Notes under the pieces: generated by a model | What the model saw: only the letters and a program-made list of their open reading frames with translations | The model's database searches: none | What the model was told of the DNA's origin: nothing | In this document: one piece after another, positions 23,933 to 32,004 of the stretch | Layout: every line of letters begins with the position of its first letter | How positions within the stretch are numbered: the stretch's first letter is position 1 | NCBI GenBank assembly: GCA_038214085.1 | Contig: JBBQSF010000016.1 | Location: 1-34,298 of the forward strand | DNA: 34,298 nucleotides | Reading direction: 5' to 3' | Source of the DNA: JBBQSF01 sp038214085 | Lineage (GTDB): Bacteria > Bacteroidota > Bacteroidia > Bacteroidales > CG2-30-32-10 | Position numbers and translations under genes: made by a program

Positions 23933-26900
23933 ATGGAAGTACCATCATTCATCGAAGATCATATATCCCAGATTCCTGCACTGCAGCTGCTCATGAAAAT
24001 GGGCTACCAGTACCTGTCACCCGATCAGGCATTGGATGCCCGCGGCGGTCGAAGCAGCAATGTCCTTCTCGAATCAGTCTTGAAGCAGCAGCTTCAGCAA
24101 ATAAACAGCATTACATACAAGGATAAGGAATTTGAATTCTCTGAATTAAACATTAATACTGCTATTCTTGCCCTACGCGATTTACCCGTTCAGGATGGCT
24201 TCCTTTCGGCAAACCAGTCCTTTTACGATCTGGTAACGCTCGGCAAAAGCCTTGAACAAAACATACTCGGCGATAAAAAAAGTTTTTCTTTTAAATATAT
24301 TGACTGGAAAAATCCGGAAAATAACATCTTTCACATCACCGAAGAATACAGTGTAATGCGCAACGACCGCAGCGATCATTACAGGCCCGATATTGTTTTA
24401 TTCGTAAATGGTATTCCACTGGTAGTCATCGAATGTAAAAGTCCCGCCATTAAAGAGCCTTTAGATAAATCAATAGAACAGCATTTGCGAAATCAGCAGG
24501 ACGACGGCATTCGTTCATTGTATCTTTACTCAAACATAATCATCGGACTTGCGGTTCATGATGCAAAATATGCTACAACAGCAACAAAAAAGGAATTCTG
24601 GAATATTTGGAAAGAAGAATTTTATAAAAAAGAAGAAGAACGGAATTATTATGAAACAATTACAGACATAAAGAACAAACCCCTACCTTCTGACGAAAAA
24701 GCAGTTTTGTTCAACGAACGATATAAATATGTTTTAAGATACTTCGATGAGCAGTTAAAAAGCGAGCAGCTTGTTACCGAACAGGACAAAATGCTTTACA
24801 GCATTTGCAAACCGGTAAGATTGCTTGAACTTATTTACAGCTTTATCCTTTATGACGATGGTATTAAAAAAATTGCCCGGTACCAGCAGTATTTTTCAGT
24901 AAAACAAACCATTGAAAAAATTTCTAAAACCGACATAAACGGCAAACGCACAGGTGGTGTTATCTGGCATACGCAAGGCAGTGGCAAATCACTTACAATG
25001 GTAATGCTTGCAGAGCAGATTGCAATGAATCCGGATATTAAAAATCCCAAAATACTATTGGTAACCGACCGCATTGAACTCGATGATCAGATTACGGACA
25101 CATTTAAAAAATGTGGCAGAACAGTAGTCAATGCAAAAACAGGTAGGCACCTTGCCGATTTAATTGAAAGCAATTCGTCCGAAATTATCACTACTATTAT
25201 AAATAAATTTGAAGCAGCAGTTAATCAGATAAAGCCCGGTTTTAATTCTAAAGATACTTTTATTCTCGTTGACGAAGGCCACAGAAGTCAATATGGCTCA
25301 TTCAATATCAATATGCTTAAAGTCTTTCCTGATGCCTGTTTCATTGCCTTCACAGGTACGCCGTTAATGAAAAGAGAAAAAAATACTGCTGCAAAATTTG
25401 GAGGTATTATTGACGAATATTCTATCGTGAAAGCTGTTGCCGATAAAGCAGTTGTTCCATTATTGTACGAAGGAAGGCATAATCTTTTCGATGTCAATGA
25501 AAAGCCACTCGACAGTTTTTTTGAAAAAGTTTCCGAACCGCTCACACCTTATGGCAAAGCGGCATTAAAAAGAAAATTTAGCACAAAAGCACAACTTAAC
25601 AAAGCAGATCAGATTATTTATGCCCGTGCCTGGGATATTTCAGAACATTATACTACTAATTTTCAAGGTACCGGCTTTAAAGGGCAGCTTGTTGCGCCAT
25701 CAAAACTAATTGCAATTAAGTACAAAAACTACCTTGACGAAATAGGAAAAGTAGTAGCCGATGTGCTTATTTCTCCAATTGATACAAGGGAAGGCGAAGA
25801 AGACGCTTTTGAAAAAATTGATGATAGGGTAAAACTTTTTTGGAAAGCAATGCTGGATAAATATGGTAATGCTGATAAATATGAGAAATCATTAATCAAT
25901 TCCTTTAAAAAGCAGGATTACCCTGAAATTATAATTGTTGTCGACAAATTACTTACAGGATTTGACGCTCCGGTAAATGCTGTAATGTACCTCACAAGGC
26001 CATTAAAAGAACATACCTTGCTGCAGGCAATTGCGCGCGTAAATCGTTTGTATCCCGGCAAAGACTATGGTTATATTATTGATTACTATGGAAATCTTGA
26101 AAATCTTGATACGGCTTTAAACACGTATTCTGGCTTATCCGAATTCGATAATGAGGATTTGAATGGTACACTAACAAGCATAAATACAGAAATTGAAAAA
26201 CTCCCGCAGGCACACTCTGATGTCTGGGATATTTTTAAAACCATTTCGAATAAGTATGATGAAACGGCTTATGAAGAATTGTTGTCAGATGAATCTAAAA
26301 GGCATAGTTTTTACGAACGACTTTCTCTTTTCAGCAGATTGCTGAAAATGGCTCTTTCCAGTTATGACTTTGTAACCAATACACAGGAAACTACAATTGA
26401 AAAATATAAAAAAGATGCTAGATTTTTCCTTGCGTTACGCATATCAGTCAAAAGGCGTTATTCCGATGATATTGATTACAAAGAATACGAACCTCAGGTT
26501 CAGAAATTAATTGACCAGCACATTTCTACTGACGGTGTAATACTAAAAATTACTCAGCTTGTAAATATTTTCGACAAGGAGCAAAGAGAGGCTGAAGTAG
26601 AAAAAATATCAGGCAAAGCAGCAAAAGCTGATCACATTGCTTCTCGTACAATTAAGGCGATTAGCGTTAAAATGAACGAAGATCCTGTATTCTATAAAAA
26701 ACTGTCTCAATTATTAAAAGAAACAATTGAAGATTATCACCGCCAGCGTATCAACGAAGCCGAATATCTTTCAAAGGCAAAAGAATACGAGGAAACTTTT
26801 TTCTCCGGAAAACGCAGCAATATTCCTTCTGAAATCAAAGATGATGAAGTTAAAATAGCATTTTATAACCTTACTTCGTCTATACTAGAAGATGCACTAA

Positions 26901-27160
26901 CAAAAGGGAACTTTGACAAGGCTATGCCTGTAGCAATCGCTACCAACATTGATAATATTATTCAATCGGTAATTTATATCAATGGTTCTTTATTGGTCGA
27001 TTGGCAGAACAATCGCGATATTGAAGGGAAAATTCGAATAGGTATTGATGATTTTTGTTTCGAACTCAAAAAAGAAACAAAATTTGATTGTCAGCTCGTC
27101 CTAATTGATGAATTGATTGAAGAATGTCTGAAAGTGGCAAAATTAAAGTATATCAAATGA
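23933..27160 (+). CDS. hsdR: Type I restriction endonuclease subunit R (HsdR)
   Basis: 1075 residues, full length. The N-terminal HSDR_N nuclease domain shows P152-D153 in YRPDIVLFVNGIPLVVIECK and E167-C-K169, a complete PD-(D/E)xK centre. The SF2 translocase follows, with Walker A GSGKS at 349-353 in IWHTQGSGKSLTMVMLAEQI, DEGH (motif II) at 447-450, FTGTPL (motif III) and IARVNRLYPGK (motif VI) around 705. The C-terminal ~350 residues are helical and bind the MTase. It should cleave unmodified DNA after translocation in complex with HsdM/HsdS. It is separated from hsdM and hsdS by about 7 kb of cargo and overlaps the next gene by 4 nt. Confidence 0.95.
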   Translation: MEVPSFIEDHISQIPALQLLMKMGYQYLSPDQALDARGGRSSNVLLESVLKQQLQQINSITYKDKEFEFSELNINTAILALRDLPVQDGFLSANQSFYDLVTLGKSLEQNILGDKKSFSFKYIDWKNPENNIFHITEEYSVMRNDRSDHYRPDIVLFVNGIPLVVIECKSPAIKEPLDKSIEQHLRNQQDDGIRSLYLYSNIIIGLAVHDAKYATTATKKEFWNIWKEEFYKKEEERNYYETITDIKNKPLPSDEKAVLFNERYKYVLRYFDEQLKSEQLVTEQDKMLYSICKPVRLLELIYSFILYDDGIKKIARYQQYFSVKQTIEKISKTDINGKRTGGVIWHTQGSGKSLTMVMLAEQIAMNPDIKNPKILLVTDRIELDDQITDTFKKCGRTVVNAKTGRHLADLIESNSSEIITTIINKFEAAVNQIKPGFNSKDTFILVDEGHRSQYGSFNINMLKVFPDACFIAFTGTPLMKREKNTAAKFGGIIDEYSIVKAVADKAVVPLLYEGRHNLFDVNEKPLDSFFEKVSEPLTPYGKAALKRKFSTKAQLNKADQIIYARAWDISEHYTTNFQGTGFKGQLVAPSKLIAIKYKNYLDEIGKVVADVLISPIDTREGEEDAFEKIDDRVKLFWKAMLDKYGNADKYEKSLINSFKKQDYPEIIIVVDKLLTGFDAPVNAVMYLTRPLKEHTLLQAIARVNRLYPGKDYGYIIDYYGNLENLDTALNTYSGLSEFDNEDLNGTLTSINTEIEKLPQAHSDVWDIFKTISNKYDETAYEELLSDESKRHSFYERLSLFSRLLKMALSSYDFVTNTQETTIEKYKKDARFFLALRISVKRRYSDDIDYKEYEPQVQKLIDQHISTDGVILKITQLVNIFDKEQREAEVEKISGKAAKADHIASRTIKAISVKMNEDPVFYKKLSQLLKETIEDYHRQRINEAEYLSKAKEYEETFFSGKRSNIPSEIKDDEVKIAFYNLTSSILEDALTKGNFDKAMPVAIATNIDNIIQSVIYINGSLLVDWQNNRDIEGKIRIGIDDFCFELKKETKFDCQLVLIDELIEECLKVAKLKYIK

Positions 27161-27867
27161 CAGCAGCCCTAAAGCAAATTTCTTTTGGCTCCGATAGAAT
27201 TTCTTTCCTGCTAAAATATAGCAATAGAAAAACATTGGGTATTAAAATACATCCTGATAGTTCTGTTGAAGTTATTGCACCCTTTGATAGTATTGAATCC
27301 GAAATAATAAAAAAAGTAAAATCAAAGGCACCATGGATACTGCGCCAGCAAATGAATTTTCAAAACTTCCATCCTTTTACCCCGCCCCGTAAATTTATAA
27401 ATGGGGAATCACACATGTATTTAGGCAGGCAGTATAAGTTACGGGTAATTGAATCAAATGAAAATCAGATAAAATTATATGCAGGCAAGTTAATCATCTC
27501 TTCCGCCAATATTGAATCCGACAAGTTATTTGCCCAGCTAATGTCTTGGTACAAAAGCAAAGCCCATAAGGTTTTTTCAGAAGTAATTGCAAGCTCTTAC
27601 GAAAAGTTCAATCGGTATAAAATTCCTTTTCCTGTTTTGCAAATTCGTTTCATGTCAAAGCGTTGGGGTAGTTGTACTTCCTCTGGTAAAATAATTCTGA
27701 ATACAGAATTAATAAAAGCGCCAAAAGGAAGTATTGAATATGTGATAATTCACGAGTTGTGCCACTTGGTTCACCCTAACCATACAAGAGCTTTTATAAA
27801 TCTTCAGGAGAAAATAATGCCCGATTGGAAAAAATGGAAAAATCGTTTAGAATATAGTTTGGCCTAA
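27157..27867 (+). CDS. YgjP-like (DUF45) zinc metallopeptidase
   Basis: 236 residues from the ATG at 27157, which overlaps the hsdR stop as ATGA; an ATG at 27124 is possible but would give a 37-nt overlap. The N-terminal beta-rich half contains RKTLGIKIHPDSSVEVIAPF. The zinc site is HELCHLVHPNHTRAF at about 199, with HExxH and a further His. KRWGSCTSSGKIILNTELI just before it is the DUF45 hallmark. This M48-like peptidase family commonly sits immediately after hsdR in Bacteroidota type I RM operons. Its substrate is unknown; a role in controlling RM activity has been suggested by context only. Confidence 0.88.
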   Translation: MTAALKQISFGSDRISFLLKYSNRKTLGIKIHPDSSVEVIAPFDSIESEIIKKVKSKAPWILRQQMNFQNFHPFTPPRKFINGESHMYLGRQYKLRVIESNENQIKLYAGKLIISSANIESDKLFAQLMSWYKSKAHKVFSEVIASSYEKFNRYKIPFPVLQIRFMSKRWGSCTSSGKIILNTELIKAPKGSIEYVIIHELCHLVHPNHTRAFINLQEKIMPDWKKWKNRLEYSLA

Positions 27868-28013
27868 ATGTGATTGGTATATTTTTACAAAATAATTCAC
27901 AATTGATATATGAACCCTATAGCACTAAATACACACTCCGCTTGCTCCATATAAAAAATGGCTAAAATATTCCCCTGGTAAATATTTGTAATACTATAAT
28001 TAAAGAACAATTA

Positions 28014-28021
28014 TAAATTTG
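28014..28021 (+). promoter_or_regulatory. Candidate -7 element TAAATTTG
   Basis: It fits TAnnTTTG 30 bp before the ATG at 28052. The nearest upstream TTTG (27985-27988) is 25 nt away, longer than the usual 19-21. Its position inside the frame's upstream TTG supports the 28052 start. Confidence 0.45.
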
Positions 28022-28051
28022 CAATATGATTTCATTAATCTTATAACACTC

Positions 28052-28873
28052 ATGAAAGAAGTATTAAGTGTCTTTCGCCTAATTCTTAGCTGTCTTGTTA
28101 TCTGGATGCTGTCGTTTTGTGTTTTCCGCTTCATGGCTAATTACATGAAAGAAGCAGAAGTTGTTGATATCGTTAACATTGGTTTTGATTCATTAATTAT
28201 TCATGTTTTAAAGGGTGTTACTGTATTTGTTCTTGGTATTCTTACTATTATTCCTGGTTTTATATATAAACTCATTCCAGTTCATTTTTTAAAATCTGAT
28301 TTTTTTATTGCGTTAACAATTTCGCTTTATTTTTTAACTCTTCTGTTTGAAAAAGAATATTCTATTATATTGCTCTGGGTTAAAGGAATAGTATTTTATT
28401 TTATTGCCAGTTTTTTAATAGCTTGTTCTGTTGTAGGTTTTATGTTGTATGTACTTTTTATTGATGATATTGCAGTTGCTGAAGCTAAAAATACTGAGGT
28501 TGAAGTTGTTTCCAGTAAATTAATTGAAAATAAAATTCCTCAGAAATCTTTTTCAATTAAAAAAATATTTGGTGATTTACCTTTAGGTAAGGATAATCCG
28601 CCTTTAAACTATTTCGAAGGCAAAATGTATAATAAATCAAAAGAATATATTGGTTATACTACAAAAGAAGGTTTTCGTTTTGATGAAAACGAACATTATA
28701 AAGGTCGAATCTTTGAAGATGGTCGACTGTTTGATGAGTCTAATAAATACCAAGGTAAAATGAGCAAGAAAGGTAGATTTTACAACAAATTTGGAGAGTA
28801 TGAATTTGAAATTACGGAAGAAGGTAAATGTTATGATGAAGACGGTTTTTATACTGGTCGCATTTATAAATAA
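28052..28873 (+). CDS. Polytopic membrane protein with five 17-residue C-terminal repeats
   Basis: 273 residues from the ATG at 28052. The first ~140 residues contain four or five hydrophobic segments (VFRLILSCLVIWMLSFCVF; LKGVTVFVLGILTIIPGFIY; FFIALTISLYFLTLLF; FYFIASFLIACSVVGFMLYV). A charged linker follows. From ~187 on there are five repeats of about 17 residues of the form (Y/F)DExxxYxGxIxxxGR, for example RFDENEHYKGRIFEDGR and LFDESNKYQGKMSKKGR. The repeats resemble short beta-hairpin units such as the 'beta-flower' type seen in Bacteroidota, but I cannot name a family with certainty. It has its own promoter, so it is separate from the RM operon. Function unknown. Confidence 0.72.
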   Translation: MKEVLSVFRLILSCLVIWMLSFCVFRFMANYMKEAEVVDIVNIGFDSLIIHVLKGVTVFVLGILTIIPGFIYKLIPVHFLKSDFFIALTISLYFLTLLFEKEYSIILLWVKGIVFYFIASFLIACSVVGFMLYVLFIDDIAVAEAKNTEVEVVSSKLIENKIPQKSFSIKKIFGDLPLGKDNPPLNYFEGKMYNKSKEYIGYTTKEGFRFDENEHYKGRIFEDGRLFDESNKYQGKMSKKGRFYNKFGEYEFEITEEGKCYDEDGFYTGRIYK

Positions 28874-28909
28874 CCAGAGAATAATATTTCCCATACGTCT
28901 ATCCCCAAA

Positions 28910-29020
28910 GCTATTTAACATAACAGCTTCTTATGGTACTGCCGCACAATCCAGCGCTGGCCGTCACACTGAGCCTGCCGAAGTGCAAAGCCGTCCCATA
29001 AGCCAATTATGTTAAATAGC
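28910..29020. repeat. Long imperfect palindrome with attC-like ends
   Basis: GCTATTTAACATAA (28910-28923) pairs with TTATGTTAAATAGC (29007-29020); CTTATGG (28930-28936) pairs with CCATAAG (28996-29002). Unpaired bases between the blocks differ on the two sides. The outer boxes read ATTTAAC and GTTAAAT, which fit the RYYYAAC/GTTRRRY boxes of integron attC sites. The centre holds CCAGCGCTGG (28951-28960) and a GTCACACTGAGC dispersed repeat (28963-28986). It starts 37 bp after the membrane-protein stop, as an attC would. A transcription terminator or REP-like repeat is an alternative. Confidence 0.55.
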
Positions 29021-29181
29021 CGCACAAGCCATCGCACTCTTAAAACCATCGCACTTTGCAATCACACGCCATCGCTTCTGGGCTGTCACACTTGCCCGCC
29101 GGAATAGGCGGGATTTTTGCAATCAACCCTTCTGTACCGGTTTTCCCATCACTTAAAAACAGCTCGGTATCACCCACCAAT

Positions 29182-29411
29182 AACATAGCATTAAGCAGCA
29201 ATAATTTTGTTGTTTAAATTTTGGTTTTTCTTTGTTCCGCCGATAAAGCTATTAGCAGTTTATTCACTTCACCTCCATTCCATTTCGCTATCGCTTACTC
29301 TCCGTTTCAGCATCGCTGCATTTCATTGCGGTTTCGTTCATTTCACTCCTAATGGCATTTGCACACAAGCTTACAAATCTTTTCGTCGGTTTTGCAGCTT
29401 AATGCAATGTT
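29182..29411. repeat. 20-nt inverted repeat pair spaced by 190 bp
   Basis: AACATAGCATTAAGCAGCAA (29182-29201) and the complement of 29392-29411 differ at two positions only. They would bring the ends of a ~230-nt segment together. Nothing protein-coding lies between. Confidence 0.55.
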
Positions 29412-30054
29412 GCCAACCCTGCTACCGGCCGTTTTTATCCTCCCACACCGTTACCCTTTCACACAGGCAAAAAGATGCGCCAGCCCCCTTACACGCACCA
29501 GCCATCCCTTCTGGTCGTGCTGTCCGGTTATCACCGTACTTTTCATGCTTTTTTGGCACGCAATCCCTCAATCTCCATCTGCTTGTTCCAAAAAAAGCAT
29601 TCACCTGCCTTTTCAGTCAGGCACGCCCCCATACTTCTTCACACTTCCTTTCCCGCTCCTTAAAAATCCTCTTTCATTTCTTCCCCAAATATGCCCTCCC
29701 TATGGTTTCGACACGCCTGCCCACCGGCTGAGGTGGGGTTTTTGAAACCAAAGCTGCTGCAAGCAAAGCTCCTTCTATCTTTTCAGCTCCACTCCGGCAG
29801 TCCGCATGCCAGCACACCATCCAAGCCATGCTCCCTGACCTCCATTCCGCTTCCATTCTTTCAGTCGCTTCCCTTTCACAGCCCCACAGAATTAGGCTGC
29901 TCCGGGTACTCCGCAGCCAAATTCCCTTTCCAACCGCACATCATAAAACCGCGCCAAAACCCCATCCGCACATCTTTTCCTCAATAAACTGTTTAAAATA
30001 AAACTCTCGTTTTTTTATTGATAGTAATTGAGATATCATTAATAAAACCTTAAT

Positions 30055-30062
30055 CAAAGGTA
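30055..30062 (-). promoter_or_regulatory. Candidate leftward -7 element TACCTTTG
   Basis: On the minus strand it fits TAnnTTTG and would start transcription near 30048 into the purine-rich non-coding stretch. A good -33 box is not seen. Confidence 0.3.
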
Positions 30063-30076
30063 AGCCGCCAGCGCTC

Positions 30077-30180
30077 TTGCAAGGTTATACGAGTTTTGCA
30101 AAAAAAATCTCCACACCCCTTTTTATTGCTGTTTCCTATTTTTTATAGGGGGTAGTATTTTTTTTGCAAAAACCTTGCAA
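30077..30180. repeat. Pair of inverted TTGCAAGG...TTTTGCAA elements
   Basis: TTGCAAGGTT...TTTTGCAA at 30077-30101 and, inverted, TTTGCAAAAACCTTGCAA at 30163-30180. The first carries ATACGAG between its halves. They flank an 60-bp T-rich segment 150 bp before the J-domain gene and could be operator sites. Confidence 0.4.
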
Positions 30181-30327
30181 TTCAGCCCACCCGCCGCTTT
30201 TTTGGTGCTTAAGCTTTCATTAATGAATAATTTTTTTTATGCGGCAGCTCTCGCCCAAATGTGGCGCAAAAGCCTAGGTGCAAGCCGATTTTTTGAAAAT
30301 AGTTTTAACCAAATACCAACAAAAACC

Positions 30328-30801
30328 ATGAAAACACAGTACTTTTCAGACTGTCGCACACTCGAAGAAGTGAAGCGCAGATACAAAGAATTAGCAATGC
30401 AGCACCACCCCGATAAAGGCGGTGATACTGCCACAATGCAGGAAATCAACAACGCTTATGAGAGCATTTGCAAAAATCCCATCTTTGCTTTTGCCGAGCA
30501 ATCCGCCGAAGATCAGGCCGAGTTCGTCAAATACCCGGAAATCATCAACAATGTGATCACCCTCAGCGGCATCATTGTCGAGCTCATAGGCAACTGGATT
30601 TGGATAAGTGGCAACACATACCCACATCGAGCCCATTTGAAGCAAACAGGCTTCTATTTTGCACCTAAAAAGGTTATGTGGTATTACCGCCCACCCGAAT
30701 ACAAAAGCGCAAACCACAAACCAAAATCAATCGATGACATTCGCCGCAAATATGGCAGCGATATCATCGGACAAAAAGCCGGAAAATTCGAGTTATCATA
30801 A
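30328..30801 (+). CDS. J-domain protein
   Basis: 157 residues from the ATG at 30328, chosen because of the AAAAACC-ATG leader; the frame is open upstream but the added residues are not protein-like. Residues 1-50 are a compact J domain with SDCRTLEEVKRRYKELAMQH (helices I-II) and HPD at 27-29 followed by KGGD, then an INNAYESI helix. The second half is not a DnaJ core: it contains VNNVI-type beta strands (IIVELIGNWIWISGNTYPHR), and a GFYFAPKKVMWYYRP segment. The protein is probably a cochaperone recruiting Hsp70 to an element-specific partner; such J-proteins occur in plasmids and integrated elements. A strong terminator follows. Confidence 0.83.
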   Translation: MKTQYFSDCRTLEEVKRRYKELAMQHHPDKGGDTATMQEINNAYESICKNPIFAFAEQSAEDQAEFVKYPEIINNVITLSGIIVELIGNWIWISGNTYPHRAHLKQTGFYFAPKKVMWYYRPPEYKSANHKPKSIDDIRRKYGSDIIGQKAGKFELS

Positions 30802-30837
30802 AAAAAGGTCGGGAGCAAACACACTCCCGACCTTTTT
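30802..30837 (+). terminator. Intrinsic terminator after the J-domain gene
   Basis: AAAAAGGTCGGGAG (30802-30815), 8-nt loop, then the exact complement CTCCCGACCTTTTT (30824-30837). The GC-rich stem and T run are textbook, and it starts one base after the stop codon. Confidence 0.85.
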
Positions 30838-30915
30838 CAATCGGCAAAATCATGCAAATACAGGAATAATCATACATACAGAGCGCCCATCCGTTAAACA
30901 GCCCTGATACTTAAG

Positions 30916-30923
30916 TATTTTTG
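30916..30923 (+). promoter_or_regulatory. Candidate -7 element TATTTTTG
   Basis: It fits TAnnTTTG 25 bp before the ATG at 30949, just past the preceding terminator, so it plausibly starts the next transcription unit. No clear -33 TTTG. Confidence 0.45.
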
Positions 30924-30948
30924 TGTTATAACCTTAAAACATACTGTT

Positions 30949-31164
30949 ATGATACACCACACTTTAAATTTTATTCTTGGCACAGCCGCAACAGCTGGCA
31001 CCGCAACCGCCATCACTGGCATCGACCCAAATAATTTTGGAACCTTCGAAGAACTCATCAAGTATATCATTAGCATTGTCGGTGGTATCCTTGCAACCAT
31101 CATCATCAACCTCTTAAAAAAGAAGTTCCCGGAATGGTTTGCGAACAAACGATCAAAAATTTAA
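30949..31164 (+). CDS. Small membrane protein, holin-like
   Basis: 71 residues. Residues ~5-22 are a weakly hydrophobic Ala/Thr/Gly-rich segment; residues ~36-55 (YIISIVGGILATIIINLLKK) are a clear membrane helix followed by a strongly basic tail (KKKFPEWFANKRSKI). Size, one or two membrane spans and the basic C terminus fit phage holin-like peptides, and the neighbours are phage-like in Bacteroidota. Holin activity is not shown by sequence alone. It has its own -7 promoter element and is followed by a tandem 11-nt repeat before the DUF6266-type gene. Confidence 0.6.
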   Translation: MIHHTLNFILGTAATAGTATAITGIDPNNFGTFEELIKYIISIVGGILATIIINLLKKKFPEWFANKRSKI

Positions 31165-31173
31165 AGTTTCGGT

Positions 31174-31206
31174 CGTATCAAGTCCGTATCAAGTCCGTAT
31201 CAAGGT
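31174..31206 (+). repeat. Three tandem 11-nt repeats CGTATCAAGTC
   Basis: Units at 31174, 31185 and 31196; the first two are identical and the third ends in GGT. The period of 11 is close to one helical turn, so all copies face the same side of the DNA. They lie between the holin-like gene and the DUF6266-type gene. Confidence 0.75.
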
Positions 31207-31257
31207 CGCTTAAAAAGACAAATTCCATCAATTAATAAACCCTAAATTTTACACAAA

Positions 31258-31899
31258 ATGGCAATAGTCCAAAATCCAGTAACAGGCAGAACCAAAAAGA
31301 AATTTGGTACTGCTGTATTTTCCAAACAATTTGGAAAAAACACCATGCGCACCAAGCCTATGGAAGTCAAAAACCCCAAAACCCCTGACCAGATGAACCA
31401 GCGCAGCAAATTTGCTATTATGGTTGCTGAATCCCGGAAACTTTTGGGCATGTCCAAAGTCGCTTTCCAAAACCAGGCGTTAAAGATGTCGGCATTTAAT
31501 GTCTTCATCAAAGAAAATATCAAAACCGCAATAACAGGAGCCCCGGGCAGTTATGCAATTGATTATGCATTGCTCGTAATTTCAAAAGGTCCTTTATTCG
31601 CAGCTCCTAGCATTGTTGCAGGCAACGACCTTGCAAGCAAAGTGAAAAGAACCTGGACTCCTCCCATCGATCCGCTCGACCCCATCAACAATGATTTGAT
31701 GTATGCAGCAGCTTACAACGAAGACAAAAACGAATGGATCTTCGGGAAATCAACCACAACCCGATTAACTGGCCTAGACCAGCAATCCGTTCCGGCATCA
31801 TGGAGCAGCGACACCGTTCACGTGTACACATTTTTCGTAAGTCCTGATGGTAGAAAATGTTGCGACAGCGTTTACAGTGGCACAGTTGAAATTCTGTAA
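31258..31899 (+). CDS. DUF6266-type protein, first copy
   Basis: 213 residues. The N-terminal ~60 residues (VQNPVTGRTKKKFGTAVFSK, then NPKTPDQMNQRSKFAIM) follow the pattern of the DUF6266 family of Bacteroidota: a glycine-poor basic start, then a TPxQxxQRxKF helix. The rest is beta-strand-rich with a fibronectin-like feel (SIVAGNDLASKVKRTWTPPI, DTVHVYTFFVSPDGRKCCDS). The role is unknown; genes of this type often sit in clusters that look phage- or tail-like. Residues near 118-128 contain AGNDLASKV, which recurs at the C terminus of the third gene downstream. A terminator follows. Confidence 0.72.
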   Translation: MAIVQNPVTGRTKKKFGTAVFSKQFGKNTMRTKPMEVKNPKTPDQMNQRSKFAIMVAESRKLLGMSKVAFQNQALKMSAFNVFIKENIKTAITGAPGSYAIDYALLVISKGPLFAAPSIVAGNDLASKVKRTWTPPIDPLDPINNDLMYAAAYNEDKNEWIFGKSTTTRLTGLDQQSVPASWSSDTVHVYTFFVSPDGRKCCDSVYSGTVEIL

Positions 31900-31925
31900 T
31901 ACTTCCAATGCCTTTATGGCAACCC

Positions 31926-31958
31926 AAAAGGCTTATTCATTCCGATAAGCCTTTTTTT
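31926..31958 (+). terminator. Intrinsic terminator after the first DUF6266-type gene
   Basis: AAAAGGCTTAT (31926-31936), loop TCATTCCG, then ATAAGCCTTTT (31945-31955) and a T run. The arms are exact complements. Confidence 0.8.
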
Positions 31959-32004
31959 ATAACTCGTTCATTATTTTCAAACGCAACAATAAAAATCTTA
32001 CAAA

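Larger units (their letters stand above)
28874..30327. other. 1.45-kb stretch without convincing gene; large inverted repeats, C-rich plus strand
   Basis: ORFs in this stretch (for example 29207-29731) overlap in several frames and look low-complexity. The plus strand between ~29200 and 30000 is poor in G and rich in C/T; the minus strand is therefore purine-rich and could be a transcript. Structures seen: a 111-nt near-palindrome at 28910-29020, CCCGCC/GGCGGG at 29095-29112, a 20-nt inverted pair at 29182-29201 and 29392-29411 (18 of 20 match), and CCCACC/GGTGGG nested in GGTTTC/GAAACC at 29704-29749. A TACCTTTG -7-like element on the minus strand at 30055-30062 could drive leftward transcription. 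No RNA family was recognised. Confidence 0.6.

Noticed and set aside
27124..27156. Upstream ATG of the YgjP-like gene
   Set aside because: It would give a 37-nt overlap with hsdR; the ATGA overlap at 27157 is the usual coupling arrangement.
29207..29987. Several overlapping 60-174-residue plus- and minus-strand ORFs
   Set aside because: They overlap in several frames, have low-complexity Ser/Pro/His/Cys-rich sequences and no domain, as expected of a C-rich non-coding stretch.
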